DNA of 64,000 nt from positions 62,001-126,000 of the forward strand of contig JAEWTL010000004.1 in assembly GCA_023459495.1 (NCBI GenBank), given 5' to 3'. The position numbers and the translations under genes were made by a program. The notes below the pieces were generated by a model, which searched no databases, was not told where the DNA came from, and was given only the letters and a program-made list of their open reading frames with translations. Below, piece after piece: positions 17,026 to 25,157 of this stretch. The stretch is from Bacillota bacterium (GTDB lineage: Bacteria > Bacillota > Clostridia > Christensenellales > SZUA-584). Position 1 is the stretch's first letter; each line of letters starts with the position of its first letter.

Positions 17026-18216
17026 TTATTCCATCTTGCACAGCGCGCCGATCAGGTGATAATACCCCTGCGCCGCGCCTTCAAGCTGAGCGATTTCAAT
17101 GTACTCGTCCACCACGTGCGCCTGATGCTCGGCACACGGCCCAAAACCAATCGTGGGGATATGGTGAATCCCCGCTGATGCGCTGCCGTTCGTGCAGAAC
17201 TTATAGGTGGATACCTTGGGATCCAGCCCCGCCGCGCGAAGCGCGGCCATCGAGGCGTCGATCAAATCGGCGTTTTTATCCCGGTCCATATACCATGCAG
17301 GTGCGAACTTGGAGTGGCGCGTCTTATAGCCGGTGTAGAATTCCAGGTCGATTCCCGCGATAAACGTTTCCGCATCCAGTTTGCTGTCCGTTTTGGCAAG
17401 CTCGGATATCCGCTCGCGGATCGGCGCAAGCACCGTTTCCTCCATCTCGCTCAGCAGCAATCGCCTGTCGAACGTAACGCTGCACAGTTCGGGAACGACG
17501 GATGCGCCCGGATAGGGTGAGGAGATGATGTCGGTCAGCTCCATGATGCCGTCGCCCAGCGCCTCGTGATGCGGAACCGGAATCTCCCGTACGCTTTCGA
17601 GCAGCGCCATCATCTTATATACGGCGTTAATGCCAACATCGGGATTGGAGGAATGCGCGGTTTTTCCCTTGGTGCAGAGCACGACTTCGCCGCGGCCTCG
17701 CTGTCCAATGTTCAGGTTCAGCATCGTCGCTTCGCCGATCACCACCACGTCGGGATGTACGTTGCCAATGATGTAGGACAGGGAGCAGCCCTCCGCCACC
17801 TCTTCCATCGCTGTCGCCGTCACATAGACGTCGCCCGCCGGGCGTTTGTCTTGCGCGAGCCAGCCCGCGGCCATGATCATCGCGGAAAGCGCGCCCTTCA
17901 TGTCCGCCGCGCCCCTGCCGTATATCCGGCCATTGTCAGTCTCCGCGCCGAAAGGCGCGTGCTGCCACTTAGCCGGGTCGGAAACCTCTACGGTATCCAT
18001 GTGGCCGTCTAACAAAACGGTCTTCCCCCCACCGGTGCCGTTTATCTTGCCAATCGCGTTACCCTGCCCGTCGATCCACGCCTCGTCAAAGCCCACAGCT
18101 TTCATGCTGTCGCAAATCCGCAGCGCTATTTCCTTTTCGGTGCCGGTGACGCTGGGGATGCGTATCAGCTCTTTACAGAGTTCGGTTAAGGCATTGCGCC
18201 GCTGTTCATTCAACAT
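17026..18216 (-). CDS. YgeY-like M20 family zinc hydrolase
   Basis: 396-residue M20 peptidase-fold hydrolase related to YgeY, DapE and ArgE. Zinc ligands and catalytic residues in order: LLDGHMDTVEVSD, YGRGAADMKGALSAM, TAMEEVAEGCS (Glu-Glu), VIGEATMLN and the last His in EHQAHVVDEY. The dimerisation lid spans about residues 180-290. YgeY homologues belong to the anaerobic uric-acid/purine gene cluster of enterobacteria and clostridia, where an amidase or peptidase step on a ring-opened intermediate is proposed. The gene lies 12 bases behind the PreA-like gene and 13 bases before an amidohydrolase, in the middle of the operon. It is unlikely to be a biosynthetic ArgE given this context. Confidence 0.83.
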   Translation of the reverse strand: MLNEQRRNALTELCKELIRIPSVTGTEKEIALRICDSMKAVGFDEAWIDGQGNAIGKINGTGGGKTVLLDGHMDTVEVSDPAKWQHAPFGAETDNGRIYGRGAADMKGALSAMIMAAGWLAQDKRPAGDVYVTATAMEEVAEGCSLSYIIGNVHPDVVVIGEATMLNLNIGQRGRGEVVLCTKGKTAHSSNPDVGINAVYKMMALLESVREIPVPHHEALGDGIMELTDIISSPYPGASVVPELCSVTFDRRLLLSEMEETVLAPIRERISELAKTDSKLDAETFIAGIDLEFYTGYKTRHSKFAPAWYMDRDKNADLIDASMAALRAAGLDPKVSTYKFCTNGSASAGIHHIPTIGFGPCAEHQAHVVDEYIEIAQLEGAAQGYYHLIGALCKME

Positions 18217-18228
18217 AGATGATTTCCT

Positions 18229-19317
18229 TTATTCGCTGACGCTGATCGCGCCTCTTGGGCATACCGTCTGGCAGACGCCGCAGCCCGTGCAGTAGTCCGT
18301 ATTCACTTGCGCTTTGCCGCCGTTCTCCTGACTCAATGCCGCCGCATAGCACGACTTGACGCAAAGCCCGCAGCCGTTGCATTTTTCGTCGTCCACGCTG
18401 GCCTGCAGATCAAACTTCTCGGGAAGATGCAGGTACGGCTGCGCGCAGCCGCGTATCTCCGCAAGGTTCTTCACGCCGTTTTCCGACATCCACTTGCGCA
18501 GATCCGCCTCCACCTTGTCAAATACGTCGAGCCCTTTCAATATCGGGGTGCCGACCATGCCGACGCAGGTTGCCCCCGCCATGATCATCTTAATCACGTC
18601 GGATGCGCTCGTCACGCCGCCCACGCCCAGCACGGGTACGGATACGCTGCCCGCGATCTCCGCGATATATGCCAGCGTCAACGGGAATATCGGCGCGGAG
18701 GACAGATATCCGAAAGCGCCGTCGCAGCCCAGTATCGGCTTGCGGGCGGAGATGTCAATATCCATTGCCGGGCCAACGGCGTCCATCGCCGCGATCATGT
18801 TGACGCCTGCGTCCTCCAGACGTTTGCACAAATCTCCGACGTTTTTCACGAAAGGAGGCAGCTTGACCATGAGCGGTACGCTCACTTCCCGGCGCGCGTA
18901 CCGGACGACCTCGACCAGATTCTCCGGCTCGTAATCCGAGAAGGTGACCATCGCCGCGCCGTGCGCCTGCAGGACAACCGCGCGCTCCGCCGCCTCTTTC
19001 GGCGGCCAGTAATTCGTCGCGATATTTGTAAGCAGCGGCATGGGGATATTGATCTTGTCCAGTTCGGTCATCCAGGCGTCAAAGCCCCTGTCCGTCCAGT
19101 CCGCGTTGATGAGGCCGCGGTTTGCGGCGATCATATACGGATTGGGCGACTTCGACGGTTCCTGCCGGATGCTCTTGGTGACGATCGCGCCGATATTGTG
19201 CCGCGCCGCACGCTCGATCAAACGGGCACTGCCCGTCAGCGGGCCTTCGGAAAGTACCAGCGGATTTTTCAGCTTTATGCCCGATATTTCTACAGAGAGA
19301 TCAACATCCACTGCCAT
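18229..19317 (-). CDS. PreA-like dihydropyrimidine/dihydroorotate dehydrogenase-type Fe-S flavoprotein
   Basis: 362-residue protein with an FMN-binding dihydroorotate-dehydrogenase-like barrel (about residues 1-300) and a C-terminal ferredoxin domain carrying two [4Fe-4S] motifs, CNGCGLCVKSC and CTGCGVCQTVC. Barrel features include the N-terminal GIKLKNPLVLSEGPLTGS, MVKLPPFVKN and the phosphate-binding GVGGVTSASDVIKMIMAGA. This arrangement is that of NAD-dependent dihydropyrimidine dehydrogenase subunit PreA, though somewhat shorter. No PreT-like NADH/FAD subunit is in the window, so the electron partner is unknown. In a base-catabolism operon it may reduce a ring double bond before hydrolysis, analogous to the Fe-S oxidoreductase YgfK of other purine clusters; that analogy is inference. 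Confidence 0.82.
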   Translation of the reverse strand: MAVDVDLSVEISGIKLKNPLVLSEGPLTGSARLIERAARHNIGAIVTKSIRQEPSKSPNPYMIAANRGLINADWTDRGFDAWMTELDKINIPMPLLTNIATNYWPPKEAAERAVVLQAHGAAMVTFSDYEPENLVEVVRYARREVSVPLMVKLPPFVKNVGDLCKRLEDAGVNMIAAMDAVGPAMDIDISARKPILGCDGAFGYLSSAPIFPLTLAYIAEIAGSVSVPVLGVGGVTSASDVIKMIMAGATCVGMVGTPILKGLDVFDKVEADLRKWMSENGVKNLAEIRGCAQPYLHLPEKFDLQASVDDEKCNGCGLCVKSCYAAALSQENGGKAQVNTDYCTGCGVCQTVCPRGAISVSE

Positions 19318-19336
19318 TTGTCACGCTCCTTCATGC

Positions 19337-20566
19337 TTACATACAAATTTCTTCAATTACGTTGCAGTAAATTTCCGCAACGTTGCATACCTGATCGATG
19401 TCGACTTCCTCACGCGGGCTATGCGCCATCTTTCCATCGCCCGGGCCATAGACCAGCGTCTCAATGCCGAGGTCGTTGATCAAAAAGTCCATTTCATTGT
19501 ATCCGTTGGAGTAGCGCTTCTCAAGCGGCGCATGACCGCTCTTCATCGCCGCGCGCTGCAATATCTGAAACAGGTTGCAGTCCGTTTTCATCAGCGTGGG
19601 GTTGAGGCCGCGCTCACGGATTGGCGGCCAGTGCCAGTCCGGACGGGCCACTTCGGCCTCCGCGACAAGCTCCGGATCCTGCTTCTTCGCTTCTTCGATG
19701 ACTTCCCGCACCTGCGAGATTGCCAGCGCCGTGTTCTCTCCGGGTACGGTTCTTCTGTCCATCCAGATCACCGCTTCGCCGGGGACGTTATTGTAGGCCG
19801 TGCCTGCGTCAAACTTGCTCACGCAAAGCGTGCCGCGCAGCGTACCGAGCTCGCCAAGGTCCATTTCGGGGAAGCTCATCTTGAACAGCCCGTCCAATAT
19901 GGGCATCGATTTCTGGATCGCGTTGATTCCAACCCACGGATTGCTCGCGTGCGCTGTGCGCCCCTTTACAGTGATACGAACGGGCGAGGTACCCTTGCAG
20001 CCGAATTCACAGGTGTCCGTATTGGTGGGTTCGGTGACCAGAGCGTAGTCTGCGTCCACGCCGCTTCGTACCAACGTATAGCTGCCCCTGTGTTCGGATT
20101 CCTCATCGACGATAGCGGCAACGCACAAAGGCTTTTTAAGCGCTTTGCCCGAACGCTTTATGGCGATTGCGGCACAGATGGAAGCGACCAGCCCGCATTT
20201 CTGATCCACAATGCCCCTGCCCCACATCTTGTTATCGCTGATCCTGGTAACAAAGGGATCTTCCATGTCCAACGGAGGTACGGTGTCGTAGTGGCCGTGA
20301 AGCATTAACCCAAGCTTTTGGCTCTTGTAGCTCTCCGCTCCGACCGTGATCATCACGTTAAACCGCGTTCCGGTCACCGGCATGATCTCCACATTCAGTC
20401 CGTGGTCCCGACATATCTTTTCGATCAGCCTTCCGCATTCTCCTTCGCTGCCAAACGTGCTGTCCACGCTGACCACCTGAGACAGCATCTCGCAGACCTC
20501 TTCATTGGTGATGTACTTGTCCTTGCCGACATAATTTCCATCATATTTCGGTACATATTCACCCAT
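19337..20566 (-). CDS. M20 family (ArgE/DapE-like) zinc hydrolase
   Basis: 409-residue M20 hydrolase, the second in the operon and only distantly similar to the YgeY-like one. Ligands: LMLHGHYDTVPPLD, WGRGIVDQKCGLVAS, VDEESEHRGSYTLV and the terminal His in KMAHSPREEVDI. The conserved DxKGG of the family is DQKCG here, placing a Cys beside the metal-bridging Asp. The ATG at 20566 follows AAGGAG. Such enzymes remove acyl, carbamoyl or amino-acid groups from small molecules; here it may process a ureido or formamidino product of ring cleavage. The specific reaction is unknown. Confidence 0.82.
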   Translation of the reverse strand: MGEYVPKYDGNYVGKDKYITNEEVCEMLSQVVSVDSTFGSEGECGRLIEKICRDHGLNVEIMPVTGTRFNVMITVGAESYKSQKLGLMLHGHYDTVPPLDMEDPFVTRISDNKMWGRGIVDQKCGLVASICAAIAIKRSGKALKKPLCVAAIVDEESEHRGSYTLVRSGVDADYALVTEPTNTDTCEFGCKGTSPVRITVKGRTAHASNPWVGINAIQKSMPILDGLFKMSFPEMDLGELGTLRGTLCVSKFDAGTAYNNVPGEAVIWMDRRTVPGENTALAISQVREVIEEAKKQDPELVAEAEVARPDWHWPPIRERGLNPTLMKTDCNLFQILQRAAMKSGHAPLEKRYSNGYNEMDFLINDLGIETLVYGPGDGKMAHSPREEVDIDQVCNVAEIYCNVIEEICM

Positions 20567-20593
20567 TACAGAATACTCCTTTTTTATCTACCT

Positions 20594-21943
20594 TTACGGC
20601 GTCGGCCAGTCGTTGCGCTTCCAGAAATCAACGGCCTGCTCCTGACAGCGGGCCCTGACTTCTTCCTCATCCATCAGCAGGTATTCGCCGCCCTTTACCA
20701 CAACCGTCCCGTCGATGACCACCGTGTCGACATGCGCACTGTCGGCGACCGTCACAATGAAGTTCATCACGTTGTTTTCAAACACCGGCACCGGGCTGTT
20801 GTTCTTCAGCAGCACGATGTCGGCTTTCTTGCCGACTTCGAGCGTGCCGATTTCGTTTTCGAGATGCAGCGATTTTGCGCCTTTGATGGTTGCCATTTCA
20901 AACATCTCCTCATCCGGCATCAGTCCCAAATCCTCATAGCGGATGCGATGGATCATCTGGGCGGCGCGCATGTTTTCAAACATAGACTGCGTCTGGCCGT
21001 CCGTGCCCAGCGATACGTTGACGCCCGCGTCCATGAACGGAATCATGTTCGGCCAGAAGCCAAAGCTCGCATTGGAGACCGGCTGATGCGAAATGTTGCA
21101 GCCGTAGTGCTTCATGATTGCAGGGTCTTTACGGATATCCATGTAGCTGCAGTGGAAGAACAGTACGTCCGGCCCCAAGAACTCAAGGTCCTCCAACCAC
21201 TTCAAGCAGCGCTTCCCGTACTTGAGCGTGGAGTCAAAGCTGTGCCAACGATCGTCCGCCAGATGCATCTGCAGTCCAGCGCCCAGCCTCGTCGCTTCAG
21301 CCCTGCACCGCTGAATCAGGTCGCCTGAACATGTGTAGGTGGTGTGCACGCCGATAACGCCCGAGATGCGTCCCGGGTTCTTGCGGCAGTATTCGATGAA
21401 ATCCACGTTTTCCTTGAGGCCGAGCATGGAATTTTCTTCGCTGATCCTCCCGGTGGTTTCAAAAGAAAGCACGCCGCGGATACCTGACTCCTCCGCAGCC
21501 CTTCCAGCCTCAAACAATGCGCCCGGCAATGCGTACGAGCCTTCGCAGGTGTCGGATGTGGTCGTATAACCGTGCTTGATATTCTCAATACAGTTGATGA
21601 GCGTTCCCGCATAAACGTCTTTGCAATTGACCTTGTCTTCCAACATGGCGAACCAGAAACGTTCCATCCATGACGCAAAAGAAAAGTCGGCGTCGTCATA
21701 ACCTGCATGTGGCAGGCTGCGAACCACAGCGCTGTATAAATGGCTGTGGGTAGATACAAAACCCGGAATGGCAATCATCCCTTTTGCGTCGACCACCTCC
21801 GCTCCTTCCAACTTCTGGGGTGTCAACTTCTCCATGGAGTCCATTTCAGCAATCAGATTCCCATCGATACGGATAAAACCGCTCCTTATCAAACGCTTTT
21901 TCTTGTCCGGGATCACAATCATAGCATTCTTTATAATTTTCAT
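20594..21943 (-). CDS. SsnA-like amidohydrolase, first gene of base-catabolism operon
   Basis: 449-residue amidohydrolase closest, by eye, to SsnA of purine clusters: it shares FVSTHSHLYSAVVR (metal HxH at 66 and 68), the pattern of a bulky aromatic WMERFWF segment, IENIKHGYTTTSD, the NVDFIEYCRK region, LQMHLADD, FFHCSYM and SLGTDGQTQSMFENM. SsnA is part of the uric-acid-inducible anaerobic purine degradation set. Starts GTG 21946 and ATG 21943 both follow AAAGGAG; ATG is chosen. It is the promoter-proximal gene: a TTGACT-TATACT promoter lies at 22102-22130 and the leader is about 150 nucleotides. The operon continues without large gaps to 10091. Confidence 0.85.
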   Translation of the reverse strand: MKIIKNAMIVIPDKKKRLIRSGFIRIDGNLIAEMDSMEKLTPQKLEGAEVVDAKGMIAIPGFVSTHSHLYSAVVRSLPHAGYDDADFSFASWMERFWFAMLEDKVNCKDVYAGTLINCIENIKHGYTTTSDTCEGSYALPGALFEAGRAAEESGIRGVLSFETTGRISEENSMLGLKENVDFIEYCRKNPGRISGVIGVHTTYTCSGDLIQRCRAEATRLGAGLQMHLADDRWHSFDSTLKYGKRCLKWLEDLEFLGPDVLFFHCSYMDIRKDPAIMKHYGCNISHQPVSNASFGFWPNMIPFMDAGVNVSLGTDGQTQSMFENMRAAQMIHRIRYEDLGLMPDEEMFEMATIKGAKSLHLENEIGTLEVGKKADIVLLKNNSPVPVFENNVMNFIVTVADSAHVDTVVIDGTVVVKGGEYLLMDEEEVRARCQEQAVDFWKRNDWPTP

Positions 21944-22376
21944 CACGTCTATCTCCTTTTTTCTTGGTAAGCGTTTTTATATTTTTTTACATGTTGGATC
22001 AGAACCCGGATTCTCTAGTTGTTTCTAACGTATTTGATTATATTATTATTATATCTTTGTTATATATAAGTCATATTTTAATAAATTTATTATTTTGATA
22101 TAGTATATATGCTTTAAAAATAAAAGTCAAACTTTTTACGCATTGTGCTTCTTTATTGATTACACTAAATGGCACAATTATGGACGGAGGAGAATGTCCC
22201 ATCTGGCGTTACTCGAGACGGCAGTTTGTTAACCCGGAGACCTGTATTTCTAATTGCCATGTATAGGCTTTACAATGTATCCTATATGCACGCATTTATA
22301 GGGTTGTGAATATAATACAAGAGATATAATCTGAGCGTTATCGAAATAGTAATTTAGGAGTAAAAGAAAATATATT
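21944..22376. other. Intergenic region between base-catabolism operon and C1q-like gene
   Basis: This AT-rich stretch of about 430 bases separates divergent genes. Its left half holds the operon promoter (22102-22130) and a conserved AT block (22046-22058) shared with the importer promoter region. Its right half must hold the promoter of the C1q-like gene; AT-rich -10-like sequences occur around 22310-22330, but no convincing consensus can be assigned. It marks the boundary between the nucleobase region and the glycosylation island. Confidence 0.5.
22102..22130 (-). promoter_or_regulatory. Promoter of the eight-gene base-catabolism operon
   Basis: On the minus strand TTGACT (22125-22130) and TATACT (22102-22107) are separated by 17 bases. 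The flanking context GTTTGACTTTT and CATATATACTAT matches the importer promoter at 5128-5156, and a further shared block lies downstream at 22046-22058. Co-regulation of transport and catabolism is the simplest explanation. Confidence 0.7.
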
Positions 22377-22877
22377 ATGATAACTCTCTACCAAATTGTA
22401 GTGCCGAATATAATGCAGGAGGGATTCTCCGCTCTTATATCAAGCGCATCCGCGTCTACAGACCTGCAGTTTACAGGCTGGACTGTTGCTTCTCCTTATT
22501 TTGCAAGCGCGAATTTTAATGCTACGACGGGAATATATACCGTCCCGGCTACAGGAAGGTATTCACTAGAAGCCACCATAAACTACAATACAGCTGCAGC
22601 GATTACTGGTTCTATCGGTGCCGGCGTAAATCCTGCTTTTGAAGTCAACCGCACTTCCCCAGCCACAACGATACTAAGTGGACTGCTGCCTCTTAACAAT
22701 TTTAGTTTGGTAGCAATTACATTAAGGGCCATTCTGGGAGGAGGAACAGTGACATTGGCAGGTGAGGCAAGCTTATCAGCCGGAGATGCTTTGGGTCTTT
22801 ATTTTAATGCCGATACGATGGTAGGCATAACGCTCAATTTTTCAAATGTTGTCTGGTCTATTTACCGTATTACCTGA
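22377..22877 (+). CDS. C1q/TNF-like jelly-roll surface protein
   Basis: 166-residue protein with a C1q/TNF-type beta jelly-roll pattern: TTGIYTVPATGRYSLEATINY is the hallmark strand pair, followed by alternating hydrophobic strands rich in small and polar residues, ending in WSIYRIT. There is no signal peptide, transmembrane helix or collagen-like Gly-X-Y repeat. Similar free-standing domains and the C-terminal domain of BclA form trimers on spore or cell surfaces of Firmicutes. The ribosome-binding site TTAGGAG lies rather far (about 18 bases) before ATG 22377, so expression may be modest or the start misplaced. It is convergent with a triple-DUF4183 gene. Surface location is inferred from the family. 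Confidence 0.65.
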   Translation: MITLYQIVVPNIMQEGFSALISSASASTDLQFTGWTVASPYFASANFNATTGIYTVPATGRYSLEATINYNTAAAITGSIGAGVNPAFEVNRTSPATTILSGLLPLNNFSLVAITLRAILGGGTVTLAGEASLSAGDALGLYFNADTMVGITLNFSNVVWSIYRIT

Positions 22878-22940
22878 TAAGTAATCCAGTCAAAAGAAAC
22901 TCGCTCGTGTTCTTTCTGTTCACTGACTTTGTGTTCTTAA

Positions 22941-24314
22941 TTATCCGAGGCCCATAATCAAAGCCACCAGACAAAGGCACATCCAGATATCACAAGGTTT
23001 ACCGTAACATTGCCTATTGATTACTCTGACAGACTGCAAGGTTATTGGTGAACCAATAGTCGGCAGGTCCGTAGTTTTAAACACTAAACAGTTATCGACA
23101 ATCTTATAATCAATACCGGGTTGGTTGACTGCATTAGCCAAAAGATTCTGGTATGAAGTCAACTGAGACGAAAGAATTCCCTGGCCATATGGCGTTATTT
23201 CACTGCCCGAACAATAGATTCTTCTCTCGTCCGCTAAAACGTCATATTGATAATCATCCACCTTCAGAAAATGACCGCATACGTCTTTAATCGAAATTGA
23301 CTCAAGTATGATCGATCGCCCTTTCTGCGGAATATCCGCAGTAATAAACTTCAACAGCCCCTTCTCCACAACGTAGTTTCCCCTCGGCTGCAACACACCA
23401 TTTACATAAAGATTGTAATAGGATACCTCGCGCGGCCCCGGAATACCGTTTACGCTGTATTTCTTAAGCGCATCGTCGTTTGTGTATTCGCGCTTAACCC
23501 CATCTGCGATTGTATAATATTGGTCATCGGCAAATGTTACGCAGTCTCTTTTTTTAAATGTAATATATTTTATAATGACAGTCGCACCTTGCGTTGGCAG
23601 GTCCTCAGTAATAAATTCCAGCCTCCCTTTTGATATGATATAGTTTACTTTTGGTTGCAACACGCCGTTAACGTATAAATTGTAGTACGAAACTTCTTCG
23701 GGTGAAAGTATGCCCTTATCGCCATACTTCTTTAACTCGTCCGCATTCGTATATACCCGTTCTGTTCCGTCGGAAATTGCGGTATATTGGTAAGATTCCG
23801 CTTCAATTTGGTCGATTCCATGTATCAGACAAGTCCTACTTATCATTCTAATCGTATCTATCGTCTCACCTACAACGGCAGATGAATTCTCGCTGACCCT
23901 AACCATTCTTTCCTCAGAAGCAATTACTCTTGTTTCAATACTGACCATAATCCTGATAATATCTGCGCATCTGCACCGAAAAGGCGCGGCCTGACAAATA
24001 AAGTTGTTAACTGTGAATTCTAGGGTCGTACATTCAGGTGCGCAAATCCATATTCGCTGTATGATTCTGAACGGAACGGGCGCAGAGAGATTCCATTCGT
24101 CGATGCAAACCGACACATGCCCTTCAATCGAGATTACGGCCATGCTGATATCCATAGTCTTCCCTGACTTTAACCGGACACACCGCTTAATACGATTCTT
24201 GGGGGAGGTCAACTCAGTAAATCTGATTGCATTCTGGTCATATGCATTAAGAATTCTTCCATTTTCATCACACAATCTGCATATTATTATGGGGGTGTAT
24301 TTTATCATATTCAT
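22941..24314 (-). CDS. Protein with three tandem DUF4183 repeats
   Basis: 457-residue protein. Residues 1 to about 165 form a beta-rich N-terminal part with Cys clusters (CRLCDENG, CVRLKSG, CAPECTTLEF, CRCRCADI-like). From about 180 there are three DUF4183-type repeats, recognisable by DG.ERVYTNADELKKYGDKG, SYYNLYVNGVLQP and a closing hydrophobic LEFIT.D.P..G.TVI. The repeats 1 and 2 are very alike; the third is more diverged (YQNLLANAVNQP). DUF4183 proteins are almost confined to spore-forming Firmicutes; no function is established. ATG 24314 follows TTTGGGGACTGAG, while TTG 24326 lies inside that site. It is the last gene behind legF, across a 123-base gap. A role as a surface-layer or acceptor protein is inference. 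Confidence 0.75.
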   Translation of the reverse strand: MNMIKYTPIIICRLCDENGRILNAYDQNAIRFTELTSPKNRIKRCVRLKSGKTMDISMAVISIEGHVSVCIDEWNLSAPVPFRIIQRIWICAPECTTLEFTVNNFICQAAPFRCRCADIIRIMVSIETRVIASEERMVRVSENSSAVVGETIDTIRMISRTCLIHGIDQIEAESYQYTAISDGTERVYTNADELKKYGDKGILSPEEVSYYNLYVNGVLQPKVNYIISKGRLEFITEDLPTQGATVIIKYITFKKRDCVTFADDQYYTIADGVKREYTNDDALKKYSVNGIPGPREVSYYNLYVNGVLQPRGNYVVEKGLLKFITADIPQKGRSIILESISIKDVCGHFLKVDDYQYDVLADERRIYCSGSEITPYGQGILSSQLTSYQNLLANAVNQPGIDYKIVDNCLVFKTTDLPTIGSPITLQSVRVINRQCYGKPCDIWMCLCLVALIMGLG

Positions 24315-24437
24315 CTCAGTCCCCAAATTGATCTTTCAGGCTTTATTTCTGCACATGATTCAAAACTCTCCGTTTAATATAGTATGAATTAAGCAACAGA
24401 ACTGCTACTATAATAATGATTCAGGGTAATCAAAGGG

Positions 24438-25154
24438 TTAATTCCGTTTCATTAAGGTATCTGTGTCTGTTTCACAATGAATTAGCGCCTGTGCAATAAA
24501 AAAATCGATATTATCATCAATATCCACAGACCGTTCCTTGGGCATCACATATCCATAGCAGCCGGTCTGATATAGATTTACAGGATTCTCGATGAACGTT
24601 GTTGCCACGATATAGATCGCTCCATTAATTCGGTAAAATACGCCATGCTTTTGCCTTGGACTGATTGTATTTGGATCAAGAAAACCATCCAATGAGCCGT
24701 CTGCCGGCAGACGGTTGCACAACAGCGGCGAATGACTGGCTTCACAGATGCCCACGACTGCCCGGGCATTTTTATTGATAAACAACTGATAGGCATCAAC
24801 TATATCCTGCGCCGTGCGTAACGGTGAGGTGGGCTGCAAGAGTGCTACGGTATCAAACTTCAGGCCTGCTTCGCGATATTTTTGCAGTGCTTCGCGCACC
24901 ACAGCCCAGGAATCGGCCATATCTCCGGCCAGTTCAGGGCTTCGCATAAAAGGCACGTTTGCACCGTATTCAATTCCGGCTCGTGCGTATTCCGCAGAAT
25001 CTGTGGATAAATATATCTCATCGAACAGACCGCTTTTCTTTGCCGCAAGCACCGTATAAGCCAAAAGCGGTTTGCCGGCTAGCGGCAGGATATTCTTGCC
25101 GGGCAACCCTTTTGTACCGCTCCGGGCCGGTATGACTGCCAGATTTATGGCCAT
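24438..25154 (-). CDS. legF: CMP-nonulosonic acid cytidylyltransferase (LegF/NeuA family)
   Basis: 238-residue cytidylyltransferase that activates a nonulosonic acid with CTP to the CMP-sugar donor. The N-terminus LAVIPARSGTKGLPGKNI is the nucleotide-binding signature of NeuA/PseF/LegF enzymes; further conserved elements are LLQPTSPLRTAQDI and the C-terminal VDIDDNIDFF containing metal-binding Asp residues. It begins three bases after the LegG stop. The presence of LegB, LegC and PtmE homologues in the same cluster makes CMP-legionaminic acid more likely than CMP-sialic acid. Related proteins for sialic or pseudaminic acid share the same motifs, so the sugar is assigned by context. Confidence 0.88.
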   Translation of the reverse strand: MAINLAVIPARSGTKGLPGKNILPLAGKPLLAYTVLAAKKSGLFDEIYLSTDSAEYARAGIEYGANVPFMRSPELAGDMADSWAVVREALQKYREAGLKFDTVALLQPTSPLRTAQDIVDAYQLFINKNARAVVGICEASHSPLLCNRLPADGSLDGFLDPNTISPRQKHGVFYRINGAIYIVATTFIENPVNLYQTGCYGYVMPKERSVDIDDNIDFFIAQALIHCETDTDTLMKRN

Positions 25155-25157
25155 TCT

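Noticed and set aside
18307..20308. Long plus-strand open frames of 390 and 422 codons
   Set aside because: They are antisense to the PreA-like and M20 genes, which carry complete motifs and ribosome-binding sites on the other strand.
22250..24437. Sporulation (sigma-K or sigma-E type) promoters before the C1q-like and DUF4183 genes
   Set aside because: CATACTATA upstream of the DUF4183 gene resembles a sigma-K -10 box, but no matching -35 element was found, so spore-specific expression is not claimed from sequence.
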